From contig NZ_JAUSUI010000004.1 of NCBI RefSeq assembly GCF_030813495.1, positions 186,001-250,000 on the forward strand: a DNA stretch of 64,000 bases, written 5' to 3'. This DNA comes from Ancylobacter polymorphus. Lineage in GTDB: Bacteria > Pseudomonadota > Alphaproteobacteria > Rhizobiales > Xanthobacteraceae. Positions 54,962-63,458 of this stretch are shown one piece after another (position 1 is the first letter of the stretch; every line of letters starts with the position of its first letter). The translations under genes were made by a program, and so were the position numbers. A model generated the notes under the pieces. That model searched no databases, was not told the DNA's origin, and saw nothing but the letters and a program-made list of their open reading frames with translations.

Positions 54962-55744
54962 TCAGTCCTCTTCCACGTCGGGGGTGCGCCAGGCGAGATG
55001 CTGGCCGCCATCCACCGCGATCATCTGTCCGGTGACGCTGGCGGCGCGGGCGAGATAGGCGACGGCATCGGCGATCTCCTCCGGCTGCGGGCCGCGCCCC
55101 AGCAACACAGAGGCGGACTGGCGGGCAAAGGCCTCATCGTCCTGCCGGCCATTGGCCAGCGTCGGGCCGGGGCCGACGGCATTGACCCGCACGCGCGGCG
55201 CCAGCGCCTGCGCCATCATGCGGGTGGCGGACCATAGCGCTTCCTTGGCGACGCTGTAGGAGAAATAGGCCGGTGTCGGCTTCAGCACGCGCTGGTCGAT
55301 AATGTTGACCACGCCGCCGCGCGCGCCCTCTGGTAGCTGCGCGGCGAAGGCGCGGGCCAGCTGCACCGGCGCGCGCAGATTCGCCGCCATGTGGCGCTCC
55401 CACAGCGCGAGGTCGAGCGTCTCCAGCGTGTCGGGCTGGAATTCCGAGGCGTTGTTGACCAGCAGGCTGAGCGGCCCCAGCGCCGCCACGGCGGCGGGAA
55501 TGAGCGCGTCCACCGCCTCCGCCTCCACTAGCTCGGCGGTGAGGATGACCGCGCGTCCACCCAGCCCCGCGATCTCCGCCGCCGTGGCCTCGGCCGCCGG
55601 ACCGGACCGGCGCACATGCAGGGCGATGTCATAGCCCTCCTGCGCGAGCCGCAGAGAGATGGCGCGGCCAATCCGCACCGCGCCGCCGGTGACGAGGGCG
55701 ACGGGGCGGGGAGAAGACGGGGCGGAGGCGGGGGAAAGGGACAT
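54962..55744 (-). CDS. SDR family oxidoreductase (FolM/pteridine-reductase-like)
   Basis: A 260-residue short-chain dehydrogenase. The nucleotide motif is VTGGAVRIGRAISLRLAQEG, with T-G-G-x3-R-I-G rather than T-G-x3-G-x-G, as seen in FolM-type dihydromonapterin/dihydrofolate reductases and pteridine reductases. NNAS and the catalytic pair in YFSYSVAKEALW (Tyr-x3-Lys) follow. The FolM role is inferred from the motif. The ATG is preceded by no clear ribosome site. Confidence 0.82.
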   Translation of the reverse strand: MSLSPASAPSSPRPVALVTGGAVRIGRAISLRLAQEGYDIALHVRRSGPAAEATAAEIAGLGGRAVILTAELVEAEAVDALIPAAVAALGPLSLLVNNASEFQPDTLETLDLALWERHMAANLRAPVQLARAFAAQLPEGARGGVVNIIDQRVLKPTPAYFSYSVAKEALWSATRMMAQALAPRVRVNAVGPGPTLANGRQDDEAFARQSASVLLGRGPQPEEIADAVAYLARAASVTGQMIAVDGGQHLAWRTPDVEED

Positions 55745-56139
55745 GCGGTCTCAGGGGTGTTGGCAGGGGCAGGGTAGGGCGACGCCTCGCCCGGCCAACA
55801 ATACGGGTGAGGCGCGATGCTGGATGAGGGCGTGGAGTGCGGATGGGTATTTTCCTGCCGCGCCTTGGTACTTCCATGCCCGAAAGGCGCGCTTTCTTAC
55901 CGCTCCGCGCGGCGCGAGGCCATAGAGTGCCTGCGCCGGGATTTTGACCGATGGTCCAATGCGCGCATCGTTTGGCGGTACTTTCGTATACATGAAGTAT
56001 ACGATTCATTAAGCATAATATTGCCTTGCAGATTTCCGCGAAATTTCGGCCGCATCTTTGTCGTCTCTTCTGAATTGTTTCAGCGAAGGCGAGATGTGTT
56101 GGCTCGCCGGTGGCTGAGCCAGGTTTTCAGGAGACGACT
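55745..56139. other. Intergenic region upstream of the first porin-like gene
   Basis: This 395-bp gap becomes markedly AT-rich from about 55960. It holds the promoter of the porin-like gene, a CGTATAC palindrome (annotated separately) and an untranslated leader of unknown length. No gene, RNA or repeat was recognised in its first 200 bp. Confidence 0.55.
55985..56003. promoter_or_regulatory. CGTATAC-N5-GTATACG operator-like palindrome
   Basis: Two perfect 7-bp arms with a 5-bp spacer (ATGAA), 137 bp before the porin-like ATG, in the AT-rich part of the gap. The symmetry suggests binding of a dimeric regulator. No known consensus is matched with confidence. Confidence 0.5.
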
Positions 56140-56754
56140 ATGAACAACAGCATCCGTGCCGGCCTCGGGCTTGTGGCCCTGATGGCCGTTCCTGCCGCGG
56201 CGGCGGACATGTCCTATCCCGCGCCCGCCCCGGTGGCCTCCTATGCGCCGGCGCCGGTGTTCACCTGGACCGGCTTCTATCTCGGCGCCAATGCCGGCTA
56301 TGGCTGGGGCGAAGCCGACTCCTCGCCGGATGTCGACGGTTTCCTCGGCGGCCTGCAGGCGGGCTATAACTGGCAGGGCGCCGGGCCGCTGGTGTTCGGC
56401 GTGGAGGCCGACATCCAGTATGCGGATGTGTCGAGCTCGGTGTTCACGCTCGATTATTTCGGCACGGTGCGGGCCCGCATCGGCTACGCCTTCGACCAGT
56501 TCCTGATCTACGGCACCGGCGGCTTCGCCTATGGCGGCGGCAGCTACCAGCTGCTCGGCCTCTCCAATGACCGCAACCATCTCGGTTGGACGCTCGGCGC
56601 CGGCGCCGAATATGCGCTGGGCGGCAATTGGAGCGTCAAGGGCGAGTATCTCTATATCGACCTCGGCGACGAGACCTATGCCAGCTTCTTCGGCCCGCGC
56701 GATGTCGGCATGAGCGCGAATGTGCTGCGCGCCGGCGTCAATTACCGCTTCTGA
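56140..56754 (+). CDS. Outer membrane beta-barrel protein (Omp25/31-like), first copy
   Basis: A 204-residue protein with a signal peptide (AVPAAAADMSY, cleaved near residue 22). The mature part has FTWTGFYLGANAGYGWGEAD, FLGGLQAGYNWQ, VFGVEADIQYADV, YFGTVRARIGYAF, GAGAEYALGGNWSVKGEYLY and the C-terminal aromatic GVNYRF, the pattern of an 8-stranded barrel of the porin/Omp25-31 group. The ATG has AGGAGA upstream. It is paralogous to the protein encoded 362 bp downstream. Confidence 0.9.
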   Translation: MNNSIRAGLGLVALMAVPAAAADMSYPAPAPVASYAPAPVFTWTGFYLGANAGYGWGEADSSPDVDGFLGGLQAGYNWQGAGPLVFGVEADIQYADVSSSVFTLDYFGTVRARIGYAFDQFLIYGTGGFAYGGGSYQLLGLSNDRNHLGWTLGAGAEYALGGNWSVKGEYLYIDLGDETYASFFGPRDVGMSANVLRAGVNYRF

Positions 56755-57116
56755 GGCTCGACGGAGCGCACGGCCGCCCCGATTCCGCGCCGTCGTCCTG
56801 TGCCGACGGTGGCGGAGTGGCGAGGTTTGTGACATGCACGACACACCCCGTTTAGGATCGTCAGTCGATCATGGCGGAATTGTTGCGCGGTTCACCGTTC
56901 TGTGAGTGGCCTCCCGAGGCGCGAGAACCGTTGCACGCGAACGGTTTTCCGCCTCTTCCGGCCTCTCACTTGGATGGTGGGAGCCGAAAATGCGGCGAGG
57001 CTGCCCCAATCCAGCCCTTGGCCTGCCCATCTGCGCTTCTACTTCATGCTCCGAGACGCAAGCCCAAGGGGTTGCGCACGCCTTTCCTGGTTTCAGGAAT
57101 CTTTCGGAGAATAGCC
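56755..57116. other. Region between the two porin-like genes
   Basis: These 362 bp contain no gene. There is a GATCG-N5-CGATC palindrome at 56856-56870 and the inverted repeat at 56926-56946. A promoter for the second porin-like gene is expected, but no clear -10/-35 pair was seen. Confidence 0.55.
56926..56946. promoter_or_regulatory. AACCGTT-N7-AACGGTT inverted repeat
   Basis: Two perfect 7-bp arms separated by GCACGCG lie about 170 bp before the second porin-like ATG. The arrangement is compatible with an operator or a small hairpin in the leader. Confidence 0.42.
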
Positions 57117-57767
57117 ATGAAGAAGATCCTCTGCTCGGGCGTCGCTGCGGCCGCCCTCCTCGCCGCCGCCCCCGCCTTCGCGGCCGATCTGGCGCGGCAG
57201 CAGCCCTATCCCACCAAGGCTGCGCCGATGATCGTCGAGCCGGCCTTCACCTGGACCGGCTTCTATCTCGGCGCCAATGCCGGCTATGCTTGGGGTTCGG
57301 GCGAAGGCGGCGCGGGCATCGTCAATCTCGATGGGTCGGGCTTCCTCGGCGGCGGTCAGATCGGCGTGAACTACCAGTTCGCCAATAATGTCGTGGTGGG
57401 CGTCGAAGCCGACTTCCAGGGCTCCGACATCAAGGACACCTATGCCGGCTTCGAGTCCAAGATGGACTATTTCGGCACCGTCCGCGCCCGCCTCGGCTAT
57501 GCCTTCGGCAACATTCTTCCCTACGTGACCGGCGGTCTCGCTTACGGCCACACCGAAGTGCGCGACAATCTGTACGGCCTGTCCACGGACAAGACCCAGA
57601 CCGGCTGGACGGTCGGTGGCGGCGTGGAATACGCCCTCACCAACAACTGGACGATCAAGGGCGAGTATCTCTACATGGATCTCGGCGAGGACTATTACGA
57701 CAGCATCGGCTACAAGTCCGGCCTGACGGCCAACATCGTCCGCGCGGGCGTGAACTACAAGTTCTGA
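57117..57767 (+). CDS. Outer membrane beta-barrel protein (Omp25/31-like), second copy
   Basis: A 216-residue paralogue of the preceding porin-like protein. Its signal peptide (VAAAALLAAAPAFAADL) is cleaved near 23. Shared blocks are FTWTGFYLGANAGYAWGSGE, YFGTVRARLGYAFG, the KGEYLYMDLGEDYYDS region and the terminal GVNYKF. A CGGAGA ribosome site precedes the ATG, and a strong terminator follows. The two genes probably have separate promoters, given the 362-bp gap. Confidence 0.92.
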   Translation: MKKILCSGVAAAALLAAAPAFAADLARQQPYPTKAAPMIVEPAFTWTGFYLGANAGYAWGSGEGGAGIVNLDGSGFLGGGQIGVNYQFANNVVVGVEADFQGSDIKDTYAGFESKMDYFGTVRARLGYAFGNILPYVTGGLAYGHTEVRDNLYGLSTDKTQTGWTVGGGVEYALTNNWTIKGEYLYMDLGEDYYDSIGYKSGLTANIVRAGVNYKF

Positions 57768-57794
57768 TGCGCGGCTGACGCTGCCTCCAGAAAG

Positions 57795-57828
57795 AAGGCC
57801 CCGGATCGATGATCCGGGGCCTTTTTCT
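57795..57828 (+). terminator. Rho-independent terminator after the second porin-like gene
   Basis: AAGGCCCCGGATC and GATCCGGGGCCTT form a 13-bp stem with loop GAT, followed by TTTTTCTT. It lies 27 bp beyond the stop codon and also faces the end of the GST gene. Confidence 0.92.
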
Positions 57829-57864
57829 TGGCCGGGTGGCGGTGCGAAAGATCCGGGCGAAAGG

Positions 57865-58473
57865 TCAGGCCTGCGGCGTCGTTGCCTCGAAAGCGGGCAC
57901 ACGCGCGGCAAAGGCGTCGAGCCAGGCCACCAGAGCGGGATGGCCGGCGCGCCAGGCGCCGGCAAAGCGCAGGTCGAGATAGCCGAGCGCGCAGGCAACC
58001 GCGACCTCGCCGATATGCGCGGCAGCGCTTACCGGCAGTGGCTGCGGCGGCGCGGCTTCGAGCGCCGCCAGCCCGCGCGCCACCTTGCCCGCCTGATGGT
58101 CGAGCCAGCGGGCGCTGTGGGTGTCGGCGTCGCGGAAGCGGCTCTCATAGATCTGCAGCAGCGCGGCGTCGGAAATGCCGTCGCCGAGCGCGAGCATCGT
58201 CAAGGCCGCGATGCGGTCCTCGCCGCTCGCGGGGATCAGCACGCCGCCGCCCGCCACCATGTCGAGATACTCGACGATGACGCGGGAATCGTAGATCGCC
58301 GGACCGTCCTCGCGCAGCAGCACCGGAATCTTGCCGAGCGGGTTCTGCTCCCGCAGGGAATCGGCGGGGTCGGTCGTGTCGGCCGGCACGACATCGAGAT
58401 GGATGTCGCACAGAATGGCGCCGATCTTGACCTTGCGCCCGAACGGAGACAGCGGGGAGGAGCGAAGCTTCAT
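57865..58473 (-). CDS. Glutathione S-transferase family protein
   Basis: A 202-residue cytosolic GST. The thioredoxin-like domain starts KLRSSPLSPFGRKVKIGAIL with the active-site Ser in SPFGRKV, followed by NPLGKIPVLL and YDSRVIVEYLD, which bind glutathione. The all-helical C-terminal domain is present. The ATG at 58473 is chosen over a GTG at 58485. The substrate is unknown. It is convergent with the porin-like gene. Confidence 0.88.
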   Translation of the reverse strand: MKLRSSPLSPFGRKVKIGAILCDIHLDVVPADTTDPADSLREQNPLGKIPVLLREDGPAIYDSRVIVEYLDMVAGGGVLIPASGEDRIAALTMLALGDGISDAALLQIYESRFRDADTHSARWLDHQAGKVARGLAALEAAPPQPLPVSAAAHIGEVAVACALGYLDLRFAGAWRAGHPALVAWLDAFAARVPAFEATTPQA

Positions 58474-58574
58474 CGGGTTCGGCACCTTCTGAGGGGCCAG
58501 CCGCCCCCGTGCCGGATGCCCGGTGACGCCTGCGCCCGGCCGCGGCGGCGCCGCAGCTTCGGCCGGCAGGCTTA

Positions 58575-58790
58575 TCAGTCGGCCGGCTGCAGGTCGATGG
58601 CCTTCGGCCCCTTGCCGCGCTTGTCCGGCTCGATCTCGAAGCTCACGCGCTGGCCTTCCATCAGCGTGCCGAGGCCGGAACGGGTGACGGCCGAGACATG
58701 CACGAACACGTCGCGGCCTCCATCATCCGGCCGGATGAAGCCATAGCCCTTGTCGGTGTTGAAGAATTTGACGGTGCCCATCGTCGCCAT
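58575..58790 (-). CDS. Cold-shock domain protein (CspA family)
   Basis: A 71-residue protein with the complete cold-shock OB fold. It carries RNP1 ([17 protein letters not shown]) and RNP2 (DVFVHVSAV), then [20 protein letters not shown]. It binds single-stranded RNA and DNA and likely acts as an RNA chaperone. AAGGAG precedes the ATG. Two palindromic repeats lie upstream of it. Confidence 0.93.
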   Translation of the reverse strand: MATMGTVKFFNTDKGYGFIRPDDGGRDVFVHVSAVTRSGLGTLMEGQRVSFEIEPDKRGKGPKAIDLQPAD

Positions 58791-58890
58791 GCGCCTGCTC
58801 CTTACCCCCGGACGGGCGTGCCCATCCGCCGGTTACGTCGGTCCGGGCCAGGATGAAGCAAGACCGATGCCGGATGATGACGGGGCGGGG

Positions 58891-58934
58891 CCAGAGCAGT
58901 TCCGGTGAATGCAGATTCACCGGAACTGCTCTGG
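58891..58934. repeat. Perfect 20-bp hairpin repeat
   Basis: CCAGAGCAGTTCCGGTGAAT is followed by GCAG and by its exact reverse complement. The 44-bp element lies about 100 bp upstream of the cold-shock gene. A perfect stem of this length is the most regular palindrome in the window and resembles REP units found in many copies in Hyphomicrobiales. Confidence 0.85.
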
Positions 58935-58948
58935 CTCTCTGGCTATAC

Positions 58949-58992
58949 GCAATTCCTATCGCAAAACCGCTACGCACTTTTGCGGGAATTGC
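58949..58992. repeat. Second REP-like palindrome next to rlmJ
   Basis: GCAATTCC (58949-58956) with CGCAAAA is mirrored by TTTTGCGGGAATTGC (58978-58992); the two arms differ by three bases. The element ends one base before the rlmJ stop codon. Its design is close to the 48-bp element at 6031. Confidence 0.7.
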
Positions 58993-58993
58993 T

Positions 58994-59884
58994 CTACGGG
59001 GCGCCGGACCCGCGCTCCGGCGTCAGCCAGCCGACGCGCACGCGCCCGGCGCCGTCGGTGGCGAGCGCCGGGGCGAGGGCGCCGAGCACGGTGCGCAGTT
59101 CCTCGGCGAGGGTAAAGGGCGGGTTGACCACGATGAGGCCGCAGCCGGTCATCGTGTCGGCCTGCCGCACGGCGCGCAGGTCGAACTGGATGTTCAGCGT
59201 CTTCGGGATGCCGGCGCGCTCGATCTCGCGGCGGAAGGCGTCGACCGCGCGCACATCCTTGATTGGGTACCACAGGAGGTAGATGCCGCCCGCCCAGCGC
59301 TTATGCGCCTCGGCGAGGCCCTGGGCGAGGCGGTGGAACTCGCCCGGCTCCTCGAAGGGCGGGTCGACCAGCACCACGCCGCGCCGCTCCTTGGGCGGCA
59401 CATAGGCGCTGAGCGCCTGCCAGCCATCGGTCGCCAGCACCTTGGCGCGGGCATCGCGGCCGACCGATTCCTCCAGCGCCGCGCGCACGCCGGGCTGGGT
59501 TTCGCACAGCAGCAGCCGGTCCTGCGGGCGGGTCAGCGCCTGGGCGATGAGCGGCGAGCCAGGATAGCGGGAGAGGCTGGCGGCCAGTGCCGCATCGTCC
59601 GCGGCCGACGGATTCACCGCCCGCACCGCGTCGAGCCAGGGGGCGAGCAGTTCGGTCACAGCAGGGCTGAAGCGGGCGCGCAGCACGGCGCCGATGCCGC
59701 CCTCCCACTCGCCGGTGCGGCGGGCCTCGTCGCCGGTGAGGTCGTAGAGGCCGGCGCCGGCATGGGTGTCGATGACGCGATAGGCGGCATCCTTGCGCCC
59801 GAGATAGGCAAGGATGCGCGCGAGCACGACATGCTTGACGACATCGGCGAAATTGCCGGCATGGAAGGCGTGGCGGTAGTTCAT
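58994..59884 (-). CDS. rlmJ: 23S rRNA (adenine(2030)-N6)-methyltransferase
   Basis: RlmJ methylates A2030 of 23S rRNA. From the ATG at 59884 the product has 296 residues. The N-terminus NYRHAFHAGNFADVVKHVVL is diagnostic, followed by YRVIDTHAGAGLYDL (motif I) and VVLVDPPFEEPGEF (the N6-methyltransferase catalytic motif). The ATG overlaps the RNase T2 stop (ATGA). Length is slightly above the E. coli protein (280). Confidence 0.93.
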   Translation of the reverse strand: MNYRHAFHAGNFADVVKHVVLARILAYLGRKDAAYRVIDTHAGAGLYDLTGDEARRTGEWEGGIGAVLRARFSPAVTELLAPWLDAVRAVNPSAADDAALAASLSRYPGSPLIAQALTRPQDRLLLCETQPGVRAALEESVGRDARAKVLATDGWQALSAYVPPKERRGVVLVDPPFEEPGEFHRLAQGLAEAHKRWAGGIYLLWYPIKDVRAVDAFRREIERAGIPKTLNIQFDLRAVRQADTMTGCGLIVVNPPFTLAEELRTVLGALAPALATDGAGRVRVGWLTPERGSGAP

Positions 59885-60564
59885 TCGGTCCTCTGTGGCG
59901 CCCCTTGGCCCTCGCGCTGCGGCGGCACCGCCACCCGTTCGGCCCGGCACGCGCGGCGGTCGACGTCCGGGCAGGGGGTGAAATCCAGCGTCCGGCTGAG
60001 GCAGATGCGCACCTCGGTCAGCCGGCGGCCGTCGCAGGCGACGGCGATCATGTCGGGTTCGAGGCCCGGATTGGCGGCGCGGAAGGCGGCTTCGACCTCG
60101 CCGGGCGAGACCATGCGGTAGTCGTCGAGCCGGCGGAAGGCCTCGGGTATCGTCACCCGCTCATAGGCGCGGCGGACGGTGGCGAAATAGCCGGCCGAAT
60201 CGGTGCCGTCGCAGGTGCCGTGCTTGCGCCACTGGTGCAGCACCAGCCGGCGGCTCGGCATCACATCGAGCATCGAGCGCAGCAGCGGCTCGGGGAGGAA
60301 GGGCGCGGGGGCGACACAGCTTTCCGGCCAGCCGCGCTTATATTGCGGCCACAGCCCGTGCACGACGAAGGCGAAGGGGCGAGCTGGGGCGCATTGCGCC
60401 GGCTCGGCGCGCGTGCCCATCGCCTCGCAATAGGAGGGCGACCAGGAGAGGGCGAGAACGTAATGGTCGAACTGGCCGGGTTCGCCCTTGTTCTGGGCGC
60501 TGGCGGCGAGCGGCGCGAAAAGCAGCGCGGCGAGGGCGAGCCCCGCCGCCCATGCCCGCGTCAC
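59881..60564 (-). CDS. Secreted ribonuclease T2
   Basis: RNase T2 enzymes cut RNA through a 2',3'-cyclic intermediate and are usually exported. The GTG at 60564 overlaps the stop of the preceding gene (GTGA) and opens a 227-residue protein with signal peptide (cleavage near ASAQN, 24-25). The catalytic segments are CAS1 FVVHGLWPQ (His69) and CAS2 HQWRKHGTC (His110 and His115). Cys residues near 46, 58 and 83 could form the usual disulfides. Its overlap with an exported unknown protein and with rlmJ suggests one transcript. Confidence 0.93.
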   Translation of the reverse strand: MTRAWAAGLALAALLFAPLAASAQNKGEPGQFDHYVLALSWSPSYCEAMGTRAEPAQCAPARPFAFVVHGLWPQYKRGWPESCVAPAPFLPEPLLRSMLDVMPSRRLVLHQWRKHGTCDGTDSAGYFATVRRAYERVTIPEAFRRLDDYRMVSPGEVEAAFRAANPGLEPDMIAVACDGRRLTEVRICLSRTLDFTPCPDVDRRACRAERVAVPPQREGQGAPQRTE

Positions 60565-61178
60565 GGACGGGCCATGCGGCAATTCGGGGCGTAGGTCCAG
60601 GAGCGGTCGAAGCCTTCGACGCAGAAATCCACGCCCCAGGAGGCGCCGAGGAAGCCGCCATCCTCGATGATCGAGTACCACACGGTGTGGGTGCGCGGCA
60701 GGCCGGGCGCCTTGCCATGGGCCTTGCCGATCGGCTGAGCCGCCGGCTTGCCGGTGATGTGGCCGTCATAGGCGCCGCTGCCATAGGCGCCTTCGCTTTC
60801 GAAATGCGGCGTGCCTTCGATGCCGGAGATGATGACTTCGGCGCGGCAATAGCGGCGCGGCATGTACTGCTCGCCCCAGGGGCGGAACGCCACCTCGCGC
60901 ACATGGTCGATGCGGTCGATGGTGAGCTTGGAATTCCAGAAGCGCGATTCGGTGGTGGCGAAGTCGCTCTGGATCTTCGACAGCGCGCCGGGCGTGTCGC
61001 AGGCCGGCACGTTGCCGCTGTAGTTGGGGCCCGACAGCCAGAAGTTCTTCTCGAAGAAGTTCGCGGCCTCGGCGCTGCCGAGCGAGGCGGCGAGCAGGAA
61101 GAGCGCGGCGGTGCCGGTCGCGGCTCGCGCCATCGCCCGCGTCACCCGTCCCTTGGCATGCTTCATGTCGGCCGGCAT
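60561..61178 (-). CDS. Exported protein adjacent to RNase T2
   Basis: I do not recognise the function. The 205-residue product starts at ATG 61178 with AGGAGA upstream, has a signal peptide (LFLLAASLGSAEAAN, cleavage near 39) and a mature part with three or four Cys residues and the motifs YSGNVPACDTPGALSKIQSD, FRPWGEQYMPRRYCRAEV and SWGVDFCVEGFDRSWTYAPN. It overlaps the RNase T2 start. The common export and tight coupling suggest that it acts with the nuclease in the periplasm, perhaps as partner or inhibitor. Confidence 0.75.
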   Translation of the reverse strand: MPADMKHAKGRVTRAMARAATGTAALFLLAASLGSAEAANFFEKNFWLSGPNYSGNVPACDTPGALSKIQSDFATTESRFWNSKLTIDRIDHVREVAFRPWGEQYMPRRYCRAEVIISGIEGTPHFESEGAYGSGAYDGHITGKPAAQPIGKAHGKAPGLPRTHTVWYSIIEDGGFLGASWGVDFCVEGFDRSWTYAPNCRMARP

Positions 61179-61274
61179 CGCGCGTCTCCTACAGAGTCTG
61201 CGGCGAAGATGCGTCGCGCCTGCCGCGCGGTCAATGACGGCAAGGCCACACTTCGCCGGATTTGCGCACCGCCG

Positions 61275-61628
61275 TCAGATCAGGCGGATGACATAGTGCT
61301 TGCGGGTGGTCTCGACGACTTCCCACACGCCCTTGAAGCCCGGCCGCAGGGCGAAGGTGTCGCCCGCCTTCACCGTCACCGGCGCCTCGCCATCCTCGTG
61401 CAGGATGGAGACGCCTTCGAGGATCGAGCAGAACTCCCACTCCTCATAATCCACCCGCCAGGCGCCCGGGGTGGATTCCCATATGCCGGCGAACAGCGCG
61501 CCGTCCGGCAGCGTTTCGGCGTTCCAGGTGCGGTGGCGCGGATCGCCGGAGAGGAGGCGGTCGGCGGGCGGGGCGGTTTCCTCCGGCGCGCCGAGTGTGG
61601 CCGGGTCGAAGGAAAGCAGGAACGACAT
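61275..61628 (-). CDS. Cupin domain protein (DUF861-like)
   Basis: A 117-residue single-domain cupin. The pattern WRVDYEEWEFCSILEGVSIL, then VTVKAGDTFALRPGFKGVWEV and KHYVIRL, is similar to DUF861 cupins, some of which act in ureide or sugar pathways. The ATG at 61628 is preceded by GAGG; the longer open frame is rejected. Its position after the NCS2 permease and cysteine hydrolase suggests the same metabolic theme, but the substrate is unknown. Confidence 0.78.
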   Translation of the reverse strand: MSFLLSFDPATLGAPEETAPPADRLLSGDPRHRTWNAETLPDGALFAGIWESTPGAWRVDYEEWEFCSILEGVSILHEDGEAPVTVKAGDTFALRPGFKGVWEVVETTRKHYVIRLI

Positions 61629-61766
61629 GGAGACCTCGCGGACGGCAGGGGCGGGAGCGGTCCGGCTTCCTGAAGGGGCCGGAAGCAAGAGCGGCGCGGG
61701 ACATCCTGCGGGATGTGCCGCGCCGTCTCAAGCTGCTTCGACACCCCCCAGCATCGAAGCGAAGGT

Positions 61767-63383
61767 CTATTCCGCCGGTGCCGGCTGCGGCCCTGCTGCC
61801 GTCTCTCCGGCGGGCGCCCCCTCCAGCGCCGCGTATTTGGCGCAGGCGAAGAGGAAGCCGGCAACCAGAAGGTAAGCAAATGCTACCGCCGGTGTCACGC
61901 CGAATCCGACACTTTCCCCGTGCATGAAGCCGAAAAAGGTGAGGACGGCGCCGGCAAGGGCGAAGGCGGCGGCATTGACGAACTGCCGTTCGACCACGAA
62001 CACACCGATGGCGCCCAGCACCAGGCCGACCAGAATGGCGCCGCCGCCCATCACTTCCAGCCCGTGATAGAGCACGCCGACCGCGCCGAGCTTCTCCAGC
62101 CCGAGCGCGGCGGCCGAGGTGCCGGCGACAGCCAGCGAATTGTCGATCAGCAGCTTGGCCCAGGCGGCCAGATGCGGGGTGAGCGCCAGCACCACGGCGG
62201 GGGCGTGCTTGGCGGGCGTGGTCTGGAACGCCTGCGCCCCGATCAGCATGCCGATGTACAGAAGGATCGGCGAGATGGCGACGACGGGGATCAGCGCCAG
62301 CAAAAGGGCAATGATGCCGAACCAGGACAGCACGATCACCATCAGCCCGGTGGCGGCGGAATAGCCGATGCGCCCGCCCATCGATTTCCAGCCGGGGTGG
62401 CCGATATAGACGGCGTTGATGAAGGGGTTGCCCATCAGGCAGCCGATGAGGCTGACCACGCCATCGGCGGTGAGCACGCGGGTGGTGGGGTAATGGTCGC
62501 CCGCCGCCTCGGCGCTTTCCACATTGTCCATCGCCTCGACAAGATCATAGATGCCGAAGGGGATGGCGGTGACGAGGATGACGCCGAGATAGCTGAAGCC
62601 GTGAAACACATGGTCGAAGGCCGGCAGCGGCACCGCGAAGCCGAAGGTGGCGAGGGCGGCGCCGACATTGGCGAGGCTCATGCCGCCATAGTTCAGCCCG
62701 ACGAGGTTCGAGCCCCAGGCGATGGCCATGCCCACCGCGATGGCGATGAGGCCGGCGGGGATGCCGCGCGGGTATTTCACCCCGCCGAACCAGCTCACCA
62801 TGATGATGGCGAAGCAGGTGAGGCCGATTACCGGCGTGGCGAAGATCTCGAAGGCGGGGCGCATGGAGATGAAGGCGATGGACACGCCCGCCAGCGTGCC
62901 GAGCAGCGCCGCGCGGGGAGTGATCTTGCGGATATAGGGCGCGACGAAGCCGCCGATCATCAGGATGAAGCTCTGGAAGAACACCCAGACCAGCCCCGCC
63001 TCCCAGCCCTGGATCGGATCGCCGGTCGCCGCGCCAATCGGCAGCATGATGACGAAGGTGACGACGAACATATGCGGCACGGAAATGCCGGAGGGGAGGG
63101 CGCAGACATCGTCGCGCCCGGTCTGCTTGGCCAGCTGGTAGCCGAGCCAGGCGTAATAGGCGGTGGAGAGGAACATCATCAGCCCCACCGCCGGCAGGAT
63201 GCGGCCGAAGACGATGTCGGGCGGCATTTTCAGCACGAATTGCAGCAGGCCGGTCAGCACCAGCATGTTGACGAGGATGTTGGTGCCGAAGCCGAACAGG
63301 GCATTCCAGTCACCGCGCGTCCACAGGGTCGGGCGCATGCCGGTGCGGGCGGGTGAGATCGGGGTCATTTCAGTCGCGGACAT
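61767..63383 (-). CDS. NCS2-type nucleobase permease
   Basis: A 538-residue integral membrane protein with about 12-14 predicted helices and the layout of the NCS2/AzgA-like group, with NILVNMLVLTGLLQFVLKMP, YAWLGYQLAKQTGRDDVCAL, the GISVPHMFVV region and YPRGIPAGLIAIAVGMAIAW. Members carry purines, uracil or urea-like compounds. The ATG at 63383 is the likely start. It is 75 bp downstream of an isochorismatase-type hydrolase gene, which suggests uptake and hydrolysis of the same nitrogen compound. Confidence 0.82.
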   Translation of the reverse strand: MSATEMTPISPARTGMRPTLWTRGDWNALFGFGTNILVNMLVLTGLLQFVLKMPPDIVFGRILPAVGLMMFLSTAYYAWLGYQLAKQTGRDDVCALPSGISVPHMFVVTFVIMLPIGAATGDPIQGWEAGLVWVFFQSFILMIGGFVAPYIRKITPRAALLGTLAGVSIAFISMRPAFEIFATPVIGLTCFAIIMVSWFGGVKYPRGIPAGLIAIAVGMAIAWGSNLVGLNYGGMSLANVGAALATFGFAVPLPAFDHVFHGFSYLGVILVTAIPFGIYDLVEAMDNVESAEAAGDHYPTTRVLTADGVVSLIGCLMGNPFINAVYIGHPGWKSMGGRIGYSAATGLMVIVLSWFGIIALLLALIPVVAISPILLYIGMLIGAQAFQTTPAKHAPAVVLALTPHLAAWAKLLIDNSLAVAGTSAAALGLEKLGAVGVLYHGLEVMGGGAILVGLVLGAIGVFVVERQFVNAAAFALAGAVLTFFGFMHGESVGFGVTPAVAFAYLLVAGFLFACAKYAALEGAPAGETAAGPQPAPAE

Positions 63384-63458
63384 GCTCGGTATCCCTCGAA
63401 GAACGAATGACGGGGACGCGGTGAAAGCGGCGCCGGGCGCCGGAGGCGGCAGGCGGGT

